A DNA stretch of 32,556 nucleotides from a virus: positions 1 through 32,556 of IMG/VR virus record IMGVR_UViG_3300030012_002984. The stretch is one strand, 5' to 3'. Below, piece after piece: positions 6,589 to 15,588 of this stretch. Below the pieces are notes generated by a model. The model was given only the letters and a program-made list of their open reading frames with translations, did no database searches and was not told where the DNA came from. A program made the translations under genes and the position numbers. Each line of letters begins with the position of its first letter. Position 1 is the stretch's first letter.

Positions 6589-6770
6589 TATATATCTCTA
6601 TAAGAATATAAACCAGCAGAAGCACGAGGTTTCTTTTGTCCACCCTTACGAGGCTTCATGCCTGAATATGCTTTCTTTTGTTTCTTACTACTCTTCTTTG
6701 TCTTTTTTTTGCTACCGTACATGGCACCTCCATAAATATTAGACATATTATTTTTACACTGACAAGACAT
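6588..6770 (-). CDS. Small lysine-rich protein, possible dual start
   Basis: The frame from ATG 6770 gives 60 residues behind AAGGAGATAATAT. A second ATG at 6722 (MYGSKKKTKKSSKK) has an even better site, GGAGGTGCC, and would give 44 residues. Both may be used. From residue 17 on, the protein is almost all K, S, G and R and ends in AGLYSYRDI. The extra N-terminal part carries a CQC motif. The high charge suggests nucleic-acid binding. It sits between two other basic-protein genes and the amidase. Confidence 0.6.
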   Translation of the reverse strand: MSCQCKNNMSNIYGGAMYGSKKKTKKSSKKQKKAYSGMKPRKGGQKKPRASAGLYSYRDI

Positions 6771-6773
6771 ATA

Positions 6774-7085
6774 TTATCTCCTTGTTCGTTTCTTTGCCGA
6801 TGGATTTTTGGTTTTTTTTCCACGCGGCCACAAATCTTTACAAGCCCAATAACCAGCTGTTGTCTTATCTTTTTTCGAATCACAACCATGACGAGCTCGA
6901 AAACTTTTCTTTGCTGAGTCAGAATAGTTGTGACCATATCCCTTTGCACCATACTTAATCAACTTCTGTCGACCTGCCTTACAACCCAGTACAACCTTTT
7001 TCTTTTTGCCATATCCTGGCTCTCCTTTTCGCAAAGCACGAGGACGATTGCACTTCATTGATTTTTTATTTATCGACTTTGGCAT
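6774..7085 (-). CDS. Basic Cys-containing phage protein, 103 aa
   Basis: It starts at ATG 7085 after AAGGATATAAAGG; MKCNRPRA at residue 9 is an alternative start. The protein is rich in K, R and G with four Cys (C12, C35, C69, C82 approximately). The stretch KYGAKGYGHNYSDSAKKSFR followed by ARHGCDSKKDKTTAGYWACK is a pattern I have seen in small proteins of marine phages; no function is known to me. Cys spacing and charge could fit a small zinc-binding nucleic-acid protein. It overlaps the holin candidate by 20 bases. Confidence 0.7.
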   Translation of the reverse strand: MPKSINKKSMKCNRPRALRKGEPGYGKKKKVVLGCKAGRQKLIKYGAKGYGHNYSDSAKKSFRARHGCDSKKDKTTAGYWACKDLWPRGKKTKNPSAKKRTRR

Positions 7086-7305
7086 CCTTTATATCCTTGA
7101 TATCTGCTGACATTACATCTAGCTGTTCAGACAATCTCAACATATGATCCTGATACATTTTTCGATCATCATCACATCGTACCATCATACCATTTATCTG
7201 ATCAACATATAACTGAGATATATACCACAAAGCAATACAAGCAAGGACCAATGCACCACCTTGACCCAACACCAGCTCTAGTACTTTTTGTTTATTTATA
7301 CTCAT
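7066..7305 (-). CDS. Single-span membrane protein, holin candidate
   Basis: A 79-residue protein starting at ATG 7305 behind GAGGTGATGT. Residues 13-36 (QGGALVLACIALWYISQL...) form one membrane span. The rest is a polar, probably coiled tail (YQDHMLRLSEQLDVMSADIKDIKDAK). Size, single N-terminal span and the position upstream of the amidase fit a BhlA/UviB-type holin that would let the endolysin reach the cell wall. A spanin or other small membrane protein is possible. A terminator lies directly upstream, so this gene opens a separate lysis transcript or depends on readthrough. Confidence 0.6.
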   Translation of the reverse strand: MSINKQKVLELVLGQGGALVLACIALWYISQLYVDQINGMMVRCDDDRKMYQDHMLRLSEQLDVMSADIKDIKDAKVDK

Positions 7306-7314
7306 ACATCACCT

Positions 7315-7354
7315 CAAAAAAAGCGGCTGACATTATTATTATAACATCAGCCGC
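7315..7354 (-). terminator. Leftward intrinsic terminator after fibre gene
   Basis: GCGGCTGA (7323-7330) pairs perfectly with TCAGCCGC (7347-7354) around a 16-base AT loop. Seven A lie at 7316-7322, so the leftward RNA ends in seven U. It separates the tail/fibre genes from the holin-amidase region. Confidence 0.9.
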
Positions 7355-7380
7355 CCAACCCAACACAACAGATTGATTAA

Positions 7381-8262
7381 CTATTTCCAATAATCAACAA
7401 TAATCTTTTCGCCATTAGCAGGATTTGCACCCAAAGTAACAACTGTTGCAGACCCATTGTCAGTTACAGTATACTCAGATGCATCAGCCGGAGAAGAAGC
7501 TTTTTGCAAAAGTCGTTGACCATTTCGGAATACCTTTACACCTTGTGCAAAATCATTAAGACTTGCAGCAGGAATACGTTGAGACAACGTAAATGCAGCA
7601 GTACTACCATTAGGAGAAAAGTCATCCATAAATGGACGCATACCAAACTTAGTAATAGTCACAGCATTGTTTGCTAGTTGACCCTCTCCGATTCCAAGAT
7701 CAGCTACCTTAACACCAGAGCCAGACTTAGCAAGAGTAGAACCATCCAGCTGTACAGTCAAATCATTAACAGCAGCAGACCCATTGTATGCTGACATCGA
7801 GATACCTTGACCAGCTGAAAGACTGTCAAGGTTTGTACCAAGAGCCTTACCAGAAATAGTACTGTTCGCAAGTTTTGCATTTCCAATAGCACTGTCAGCA
7901 ATGTAAAGACCATCTGCATCTTTAGTAATAGATCCACCAGACTCAGACTTAACTTTTACGTCAAGCTTAGTACTGGTAAACTGAAGACCTGGATTGGTAG
8001 CAAGATCAACAGCAATAATATCTGGATCTCCTGATGCATCAATAACAATACCATTCCCGCCTTGAAAAGTGTCTGGTACTTGTGCATCAACATATGCTTT
8101 GATTGCAGCAGCAGTAGCAAGTTTAGATGCTGATGCAGATGCTGCAAGATCGGTTTCAATATCAGCAGACTTCATCTTTGCAAATGATACTGCCCCTGAG
8201 TCAAGTTTATTTTCATTAATGATCGAATCGACCAACTGATTTCTTACAAGAGTTATAGCCAT
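7381..8262 (-). CDS. Tail fibre/appendage protein
   Basis: A 293-residue protein behind AGGGGGTAACTAACC. The N-terminal part (1-60) has an ASASKLATAAAIKAYVDAQV segment typical of phage fibre shafts. The middle is made of repeating short beta units (SAIGNAKLANSTISGKALG, GIGEGQLANNAVTITKFG). Residues about 215-293 form a compact beta module (FRNGQRLLQ ... EYTVTDNG ... GEKIIVDYW). The low-complexity A/S/G/D-rich sequence fits a trimeric fibre. It probably binds a host receptor or links to a tip protein. It is followed by a terminator, and its C-terminal module resembles the small protein encoded just upstream. Confidence 0.75.
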   Translation of the reverse strand: MAITLVRNQLVDSIINENKLDSGAVSFAKMKSADIETDLAASASASKLATAAAIKAYVDAQVPDTFQGGNGIVIDASGDPDIIAVDLATNPGLQFTSTKLDVKVKSESGGSITKDADGLYIADSAIGNAKLANSTISGKALGTNLDSLSAGQGISMSAYNGSAAVNDLTVQLDGSTLAKSGSGVKVADLGIGEGQLANNAVTITKFGMRPFMDDFSPNGSTAAFTLSQRIPAASLNDFAQGVKVFRNGQRLLQKASSPADASEYTVTDNGSATVVTLGANPANGEKIIVDYWK

Positions 8263-8275
8263 GGTTAGTTACCCC

Positions 8276-8545
8276 CTAGATTGTTTTATATGTAGCTACA
8301 ATGGTCGTACCACTTTCAGGTACAAAATCCAACTGTATAGTACGAGCATTTATTACAGTCACTTCGACTCCAGTTCTCTGCCGTACTCCATTGTAATATA
8401 TCACAATGCTCGAAGTATTAAAGGCAAACGTAGTCACAAAGCTGTTGGTTACACCATCTATCTGTGACGATAGGTCATCTGATATATCTCCCTCACCAAA
8501 TGCACCACCATCACCAAATGCATCTATGTTCGATGATATTGCCAT
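8276..8545 (-). CDS. Small virion appendage protein related to the fibre C-terminus
   Basis: Start set at ATG 8545: GGAG lies 6 bases upstream, and the previous gene's TGA overlaps (ATGATGA). This gives 89 residues. After a flexible G/D-rich start (DAFGDGGAFGEGD) comes a beta module with SIVIYYNGVRQRTGVEVTVI and GTTIVATYKTI, which lines up with VKVFRNGQRLLQ and GEKIIVDYW of the neighbouring fibre. Modules of this kind (a strand, an NG turn, a hairpin, and a closing V-x-Y strand) are common at the ends of phage structural proteins. The exact place in the virion is unknown. Confidence 0.65.
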   Translation of the reverse strand: MAISSNIDAFGDGGAFGEGDISDDLSSQIDGVTNSFVTTFAFNTSSIVIYYNGVRQRTGVEVTVINARTIQLDFVPESGTTIVATYKTI

Positions 8546-8931
8546 CATACTCTCCACGTTATTTTTATCTGCCTGACATTCAAAGTACCAGTATCTGTTT
8601 TTATCCACACATGACTGGGCCATGTATCCGCTACATCAATCTCAATCTTTATAATGCTCGATGTCTTTGTTGGTGTTGTAACGCCCAATGACATACCAAC
8701 CTGCCTATCTCCAATGATACACATGTCACCATAACTATCTTCTGTTATGCGAACTGTCAGTGCATTGGCACCAGACAATGTGTCACCATAGATTGTTACT
8801 GCACTCAATGTACCTCCAAGTGTAGGCATTGTGTTTTGTATTTCCCTAATCGTAGGTATGATGTCAAAAACCTGCCAGTCTGTATTTATAGGCGCATTAT
8901 AATACTGTACAAGTTTTCTAGGAGTGGTCAT
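8545..8931 (-). CDS. Putative virion protein, 128 aa
   Basis: ATG 8931 overlaps the stop of the giant virion gene (ATGA), with AAAGGAATCGCA before it. The sequence is beta-rich with many T and I residues (LSAVTIYGDTLSGANALTVR, WIKTDTGTLNVRQIKITWRV). I recognise no family. Position between the ejection proteins and the fibre, on the same transcript, supports a structural role, perhaps a fibre adaptor. Confidence 0.6.
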   Translation of the reverse strand: MTTPRKLVQYYNAPINTDWQVFDIIPTIREIQNTMPTLGGTLSAVTIYGDTLSGANALTVRITEDSYGDMCIIGDRQVGMSLGVTTPTKTSSIIKIEIDVADTWPSHVWIKTDTGTLNVRQIKITWRV

Positions 8932-11900
8932 TGCGATTCCTTTTCAGCCTGATCCAATGCTCTGTTTACACGATTTAGCTGATATATTATGTTCTTCTCA
9001 GCTGGCGCACCCCTTAGTGGTGTCACCAAACCTAACTGATACAATGACCATAATATAGCACTTTGTGTGTCTCCTTCAAATACTTCTGAGATTTTTCCAC
9101 CCTGTATTGTGCCAGTCTTTAAATACCTACTTTCAAAAGGTATAACCTTTTCTCCTTCTTTAGTTTGGATTCGATCTCCACGCTTCGATGATAACATCTC
9201 TGCCTTGGTCAAATCTCTTTTAAAACGTTGACCAAACAACCGTATAAATAAATCATTAACTGGTATACCCTCTTCTTGTGCTAATAAATCCAATCCCTGA
9301 TTTATAAGTACACCAGCCGTAGTTAAAGCAGCAGTTTCATCTATCAAATATTGTTTATATCCTGGCAATCCTTTTTCCCCATCCGGAAAATCATACAATA
9401 TACCTGCTTCTGTTTCCTCTGTACCCATAGTCAACGTCTTTCCTCCCATTCTGCGTCTAGGTATCAAACCATATCGCTGTATATAATACTCAAGATTACC
9501 TGATGCTTCTGCATTATACTGTAAATAAGATGGGAAAGGTGGTATTCTTTCCGATGATCTTGCACGTTCATATTTAACAAAGGGAGAAACATATGGTTTT
9601 TGTTCCAACAATAGTAATCCCAAAAATGTTATTACTTCACTTGATTGATCAGCTACCAAAACTGTAGACATTAAATCTAACAACTGTACTTGAGGATTAG
9701 GTGGTCCACCAACTGTAATAGGATAACCATCCACATCACCTGCAAATATATTATAAACTCTGTTCAACTGTTGATTAGTATAATCATTATAATCTTTAGC
9801 CATCTGTCGATTCAATACATCTTGAGATCTTAACATTCTCAACGACAAAGATGGTTTACCTGTCATTACACCCTTGTATATAGCGTTGATCTGACTACTT
9901 ATCATTGTTCTTTGAAATGCATAAAACCAAATAAAGTTAGATACATATCTTTTTTCCTCAGGAGTCAAAATACTGTAATCCAACATTGACGACTTACCTG
10001 CTGTTACTGCTTCATCAACAGTATAGCCATTCCGTAAATACTCAACAAATACAATACGACGCAACTCACTATCTTGATACCTAGATAACTGTGTAAATAT
10101 ATTGTTTTGCGATGTGCGTGTATTCTCTAATATTTTTTTTCCTTTTTCATACAACCATGGAAAGTTACGCAAAAATGGTTGTTGTGATCTATACCTATTT
10201 AAACCTTGTTCATTTATACCCAACTGAATCAACATCTGATTAACTTCTGTATCAAAAAACTCTGCATCAGCTCGACTATATTCCATACCAGTTTCATTTA
10301 TTATTCGTCGTAACTCTCCTGCTGTATAATCTCTTTTGGCACCATCCTTTGCAAACACAACTACTTCTTCTGGGGATGCAAACCGTAACTTGTTTGCTGC
10401 TGATAAATCCCAAACATTAGATTTTCCCAACTTCCTCATAAACAGATTGAATGCTGACTTTACAGGAAGTTCTATACCCATATCAAAAGTTCTACCAACT
10501 ATTTTAGATACTGATGATAATCTCAAAGGAGCATTCAAAACAGTAGCACCAAGTATAAATGCAGCAGTAAAACGATTAAAACCAAAAAAACGAGTATTGG
10601 GAGCAAACTGACCACCCAACATTCCTGCTGTAGTCCAGCGTCTAAAAAGATTTAAAGTACCAAAAAAAGTATTAAAAGCCATTTGCAATAGTATTTGGTT
10701 TTTATTTATACCTTTTGCATCCTTTTTAAAGATTTGTTGTGCATATTTATTAAATGCCTGACTTTTAAACACACTATCAAAATACTTCGACTCAGTCATT
10801 TCAGTAATCAACTTCGCTCGTTCAGACAACTCTTGTCCATAAACTAAAGCCAAGTTTTGCTTACCTATCATCTTGATTCTTGGATTGATAGACTTCAATG
10901 CTTTTGATAATGTACTACCATTTAAACCATACATCGTAATACGATTTGTCACTTGCTGTATTTGTTGAGCAAAAAGAGAATCGGATAATGGGTCTTTACC
11001 TATACCTGTCAACTTGCCCAAGTATTCTACATTCATCGTCTTAATCAAACCAGGTAATGAACTTTTTATATCTTCAACTAATCTTTGTTTTTTTTCTATC
11101 AAAGATACATTTGCATCTTCTGCTGTTTTTAAATCTTCTAAGTTGTCAGTTACTCTTTTCAACACTTTTTGCAGTTGTTGATTTATATTATCAAAAGTCG
11201 AACTTTTAATAATAGGAGATTTATCTCCCTGTGCAACAATAACTGTACGCAAAAAAGAATCCATATCTATTGCAACAGTTTCTTCTAACACCATTTTGTT
11301 TAAATATTTCTGTAAAAACTTTTCTTGTGTTGACCTCGATGTATTTACCCAAACATCTTTCATCATTCCATCAAACAATATTTCCTTTACCTGATAAAGT
11401 ATAATATTTTTTAAATCCTCAGAAAAAATATTTGCTTTATCACCAGCCGATAAAGTATTACGTATACTCTCTTCAACTTTTGTACTTATTGACTGAACAG
11501 ACTTTAAACCAACCATACCCTCTTGGGTTCTTTTCATAGACAAAACTATATCTGGTTCACTTCTAGCAAACTTTGTAATAGCTTCTTGTGTATTTTGTAG
11601 CTTCTGTATACTTATCATTTTCTGTAAAACCGGAAGTACAAAGTTTTCATCACGAGAAAATATACCCTTCTTCAATCCATACTTATTTAATATGTCTCCA
11701 CCTGGTAGTGATCGTAAACCAGAAACTACTTCTTTTAATGTAGTAGGATTTATAGGCTGCAAGTTATTAGGTGCAAAAAATGGTTGTTCAGGATCTACTA
11801 CAATCAACTTTAATAGCTGATCTTCTTCTGTTACAAAATCTAACATCTTTGATGTAGTAATAACTTTTTTACCTGATAACTCAGGACTTACAAAAAAGCT

Positions 11901-14900
11901 TTTTAACACATCTTGCCATTGATTATATCGTATAAAACCTTCCTCATATATATACATATAATCAACTAAATCATCAATAACTGTAGCCAAATCATCATAA
12001 TCTAAGTCTTTAAAACCTACTGTTTCTTCAATAAAATCTTTTACTTTTTTATGACCAAACCTCTCCGATGCTGCCTGCAATGTTCTACGTTTGGCTGTTT
12101 CTTTGCTTTTAGATATCTGATCTTTACGTATCTTTTCAACATACTCATCAATCTTATTGTTTATCTTTGCTTCTTCTTCACTCAGCTTTTGTAAATCTTT
12201 CATTTCAGATTCTACTGCTGCTTTTACTTTCTTATCAAAGATTTCTTTTTGCTCTATTGCACGTGTTGTACGTATCTCTTGTTGCTTTTCTTTACGCTTT
12301 GCTACTATCTCTTGCTGCTTTGCCAATCGTTCTTCGTAAAACTTTTTTTGCTTTGCAATCTTCTCTACAATCTTTTGCTGCTTATTCTTTATCTTCTTTT
12401 TGCTAGACATTAAGTTAGCCAACGATGCACGCTGCTTTGTTGTCAAGTTCTCAATACTTACTTTTTGCTTCTCTAAAAGTTTTGCCAAGCTCTCTTCTTG
12501 AGCCTGTGTAAGTTTTGCAAAACTTTCTTCTTGTTGAGTTTTTATCTTTGATAAAGACTTTATCCTCTGTTGTTTTCTTTCTGCTCGTGCTTCTCGTTTC
12601 TGTTCGATTTTCTTTTGTAATCGAATCTTAAACTTTTGCTCATATGGACTATCGCCAACAAACTCTTGACGTGCAGTCGGTGACACTTGAGATATCTGTG
12701 GTTGATCTGCACGTATCGCCATACTCTTACGTGACGACCGTTCTAGCTCTACACCCAAGTCCATATATATTTTGCTTTGATCATTGATAACTTCTGCTGG
12801 ATTATCTGATAATCTTGATTTTTGTGTTATGTTTGCAATCACTTGTTTAGGTGCAGAATCAGCAGCCAACTGTACACTTCGCTCAAAACGTTTAAATGAT
12901 GCAGTTGCTGCATCATCAAAAAACTTAATATCTTCTATGGGTTGACCTTGCAATACACGTATTGCATTTGCAATAGCTTTACCTTTTATTGCACCTGTCG
13001 GCTTTTTACCACGTGCTTGTACTACCAAAGTATCACCAGCTGCTATACCTGCATCTGCTATATCTGATTGTAATCCTGCTGTTCGTAATCTTGTGCCACC
13101 TAATATATCAAGAGCCAACTGTGCACCAACAGTGTCTGATAACTCTGCTCTTTCAAGCGCAGTAAAAGCTTTACCATTATCTAGTTTTTCAACTATACTT
13201 GGAGCCAACTGTACTCCACGTTGTTTTAAAAAACCTCGTAAATAACTTAACCCATCTGGTGTAAACTCATATACTTCTTGTACACCTTCTAGTCTAGGTT
13301 TAAAATCTAATAACTGTCGATGTTCTTCTAAATACTTTGTATATTCTTTTGTTGGTCTGCCTGAAACTGTATGTATTTTGCTAGAAGGTACTGCAACATT
13401 GTCCGATATATAAACCAAATCAACTGGCATTGTACGCAAAAGATTATCTCGGATTAACTGTGCTGCACTAGATCGTATAGCATCATATATTACTTCAGCT
13501 GAGTTACGTATCTCTTCTGGTATTTGTTCGTATACTTTATTTTTTTGTAAAACATCAAATGATGATCGTAAAGTTTTTTGTTGTTTTGCTGATAATGGAC
13601 CTTGTTTTGATCGTTTCAAAAGCCCTCTAGCTTTTGACCATGCTGCTGTTACTGCATTTTTATTTTGTTGTACTACTACCTTTTCAACTTCATCTAAAGG
13701 TATATTACGCAATCTTGATACAGCTATTCCACGATTTATTAAATCTGGTGCTACGCTAGGTTTGCCACCCTTTTCGATTACTTCTATTGTTTCCTTTGCT
13801 ACTTTATCTACTCCACGTAATAATGGATTAACTCCAGTAGCTCCTGGTAGATTACCCTGCAAAATCGGTTCTACTGAAGGTACAGACCTTGTTTGTAAAT
13901 ATCTACTTTGCGGTATTTTTTGCGATAACTTTTTTGCATCTTCAAAAGTACTTGTTGTAGATAAAAATCTATCTCGAACCTTAGATCCTGCAACTATATC
14001 AGCACCTATCTCGGATGCCTTATAAGATACAGTATGTGGCTCCAAAAAATCATTCGCTTTTATTTTTATACGAGTAAGATTTTTACCTTCCTTTGTTGAT
14101 CGCAAAGATTTAAAAGCATTTTCTAGTGCCTTACGTTGACCTGCAAATAGTATACCTCTAGCTATTGCCTTGGCTGGCTTTACAACAACACCCATAGGTA
14201 CTACAGGTACTGCAAACTCTGGCATCAATGTAGTAACTATATTACCAAAACTGCCCTGTACTGTTGGATCCAATGGATTATAGTTTGTTTCTGGAGGTAG
14301 TGACTGAGCTCCCAGTTGCGAAAATAATCCTTGACCTATAATCATATTAGTCAAAGCCTGACCCAAAGGACTTTTCATTTCTGTCTTTTCATATCCTGCA
14401 CCTTTCCGTGTAGCAATCGGTGCAAGGTTTTCTTTCATCGTATCCGATACAAACTGACTAACAAATGGCTGTAAATATGTAGGCAATGCAGACGAAGCTG
14501 TACTTGCAATAATAGATCTACCTTTATCCGTTTGAGCAAAATCATTTACCCAATCTAATGCTGGAGCTGCAAATGCCGATGTCACATTTAACTGACGAAA
14601 ACCTGTAGCCAATCCAGTTTCAACAATACCTGCTTCAAGATAAGGAGATTCTGTTATAAATAAATCTTGTACTTTTTCTTTACCCCTCTCTCCTAAACCA
14701 TATACAACACCATCTGGTGTGACTGGCGTTGATCCAGTTCTACGAAAAAACTCTCCTTCTTTTTCTTTTATTGCTTCTTCTATTTCTGTATCTGTCTTAC
14801 CTTGTTTTTTAAAAAATCTTCGGAGATCTTGTTCTCTTTGTTTTTTTGAAGATTCCTTTATAGCCTCCATTTGTTTTACTTGATCAGGAGTAGCAATCCG

Positions 14901-15578
14901 TTGTGGTTTTAAAGCTTCTATAAATAACTCAGCTTCTCCTGATGGTAAAATCGTTTTATCACCAACACCTATTTTTTCTAATAAATCATCTACACCCAAA
15001 ATATCCAATCCAGCAATGATTGCATTTTGTAACACAGGATTTCCAGTTACTGCTCCGGCAATGGTTGATTCTATCGGTAAATCTGATACATCAAGACCTT
15101 GAGCCTCTCGCATTTTTCCTGTCCTTTTATCAAAAACAAGACCTCTTTTAGGATCTAATATCCTAGACATACCCTTTGATACTGTATATGGATCACGAAA
15201 CTGTTTTGTACCAAACTGAAGTGACTCCATATCTTTCTGAAACTGACGAGTTTTTTCTTGTTCCAGTTGACGTGCATCTTCAACTGTAAGTTTACGACCC
15301 AGTTCTTCTTCTCGTTTTTTTACATCTTCAAGTTTTAACTCATACGGTACAGTATAATCACCATATCCACGCAGTTTACTTTCTGTTTCTGCCTGTAAAC
15401 CTCTTTCTGTAAACTGAAAATCACGAGGCTCTATCTGTGTCTCAGCTGCAAGCTGGTTTTGTAACTTCTTATTCAGTACTTCATACTCAACAAAATAGTC
15501 ATCCAACTCTATTTCTTTCATCATCAAACGATATTTCAAATCATTTATCTGTTGTCGTATCTCTGCTGCTGTAGCCAT
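8928..15578 (-). CDS. Giant internal virion/ejection-type protein, 2216 aa
   Basis: One uninterrupted frame fills a fifth of the genome, with ATG 15578 behind TAGGTGTGTA. Residues 1-130 are helical and charged. About 985-1160 is a long coiled coil rich in K, E, Q and R (AKLTQAQEESLAKLLEKQK, AKQQEIVAKRKEKQQEI). Around residue 1870 is DYSILTPEEKRYVSNFIWFY, which resembles a segment I remember near the C-terminus of very large virion proteins in other phages. I found no transglycosylase, peptidase or RNA polymerase motif. Size, position after two smaller helical virion proteins and coiled-coil content fit an ejected internal protein (as T7 gp16 is) that may line the DNA channel into the host. 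It ends in an ATGA overlap with the next gene. Confidence 0.75.
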   Translation of the reverse strand: MATAAEIRQQINDLKYRLMMKEIELDDYFVEYEVLNKKLQNQLAAETQIEPRDFQFTERGLQAETESKLRGYGDYTVPYELKLEDVKKREEELGRKLTVEDARQLEQEKTRQFQKDMESLQFGTKQFRDPYTVSKGMSRILDPKRGLVFDKRTGKMREAQGLDVSDLPIESTIAGAVTGNPVLQNAIIAGLDILGVDDLLEKIGVGDKTILPSGEAELFIEALKPQRIATPDQVKQMEAIKESSKKQREQDLRRFFKKQGKTDTEIEEAIKEKEGEFFRRTGSTPVTPDGVVYGLGERGKEKVQDLFITESPYLEAGIVETGLATGFRQLNVTSAFAAPALDWVNDFAQTDKGRSIIASTASSALPTYLQPFVSQFVSDTMKENLAPIATRKGAGYEKTEMKSPLGQALTNMIIGQGLFSQLGAQSLPPETNYNPLDPTVQGSFGNIVTTLMPEFAVPVVPMGVVVKPAKAIARGILFAGQRKALENAFKSLRSTKEGKNLTRIKIKANDFLEPHTVSYKASEIGADIVAGSKVRDRFLSTTSTFEDAKKLSQKIPQSRYLQTRSVPSVEPILQGNLPGATGVNPLLRGVDKVAKETIEVIEKGGKPSVAPDLINRGIAVSRLRNIPLDEVEKVVVQQNKNAVTAAWSKARGLLKRSKQGPLSAKQQKTLRSSFDVLQKNKVYEQIPEEIRNSAEVIYDAIRSSAAQLIRDNLLRTMPVDLVYISDNVAVPSSKIHTVSGRPTKEYTKYLEEHRQLLDFKPRLEGVQEVYEFTPDGLSYLRGFLKQRGVQLAPSIVEKLDNGKAFTALERAELSDTVGAQLALDILGGTRLRTAGLQSDIADAGIAAGDTLVVQARGKKPTGAIKGKAIANAIRVLQGQPIEDIKFFDDAATASFKRFERSVQLAADSAPKQVIANITQKSRLSDNPAEVINDQSKIYMDLGVELERSSRKSMAIRADQPQISQVSPTARQEFVGDSPYEQKFKIRLQKKIEQKREARAERKQQRIKSLSKIKTQQEESFAKLTQAQEESLAKLLEKQKVSIENLTTKQRASLANLMSSKKKIKNKQQKIVEKIAKQKKFYEERLAKQQEIVAKRKEKQQEIRTTRAIEQKEIFDKKVKAAVESEMKDLQKLSEEEAKINNKIDEYVEKIRKDQISKSKETAKRRTLQAASERFGHKKVKDFIEETVGFKDLDYDDLATVIDDLVDYMYIYEEGFIRYNQWQDVLKSFFVSPELSGKKVITTSKMLDFVTEEDQLLKLIVVDPEQPFFAPNNLQPINPTTLKEVVSGLRSLPGGDILNKYGLKKGIFSRDENFVLPVLQKMISIQKLQNTQEAITKFARSEPDIVLSMKRTQEGMVGLKSVQSISTKVEESIRNTLSAGDKANIFSEDLKNIILYQVKEILFDGMMKDVWVNTSRSTQEKFLQKYLNKMVLEETVAIDMDSFLRTVIVAQGDKSPIIKSSTFDNINQQLQKVLKRVTDNLEDLKTAEDANVSLIEKKQRLVEDIKSSLPGLIKTMNVEYLGKLTGIGKDPLSDSLFAQQIQQVTNRITMYGLNGSTLSKALKSINPRIKMIGKQNLALVYGQELSERAKLITEMTESKYFDSVFKSQAFNKYAQQIFKKDAKGINKNQILLQMAFNTFFGTLNLFRRWTTAGMLGGQFAPNTRFFGFNRFTAAFILGATVLNAPLRLSSVSKIVGRTFDMGIELPVKSAFNLFMRKLGKSNVWDLSAANKLRFASPEEVVVFAKDGAKRDYTAGELRRIINETGMEYSRADAEFFDTEVNQMLIQLGINEQGLNRYRSQQPFLRNFPWLYEKGKKILENTRTSQNNIFTQLSRYQDSELRRIVFVEYLRNGYTVDEAVTAGKSSMLDYSILTPEEKRYVSNFIWFYAFQRTMISSQINAIYKGVMTGKPSLSLRMLRSQDVLNRQMAKDYNDYTNQQLNRVYNIFAGDVDGYPITVGGPPNPQVQLLDLMSTVLVADQSSEVITFLGLLLLEQKPYVSPFVKYERARSSERIPPFPSYLQYNAEASGNLEYYIQRYGLIPRRRMGGKTLTMGTEETEAGILYDFPDGEKGLPGYKQYLIDETAALTTAGVLINQGLDLLAQEEGIPVNDLFIRLFGQRFKRDLTKAEMLSSKRGDRIQTKEGEKVIPFESRYLKTGTIQGGKISEVFEGDTQSAILWSLYQLGLVTPLRGAPAEKNIIYQLNRVNRALDQAEKESQ

Positions 15579-15588
15579 TACACACCTA

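Noticed and set aside
7381-8262. Diversity-generating retroelement acting on the fibre gene
   Set aside because: No reverse transcriptase and no template repeat seen in the window.
12157-12406. Short rightward frames opposite the coiled coil of the giant protein
   Set aside because: F/S/L-rich products are what reverse reading of K/E/Q-rich coiled-coil codons gives.
8928-15578. N4-type virion RNA polymerase
   Set aside because: Considered because of size, but no polymerase motifs could be found in the protein.
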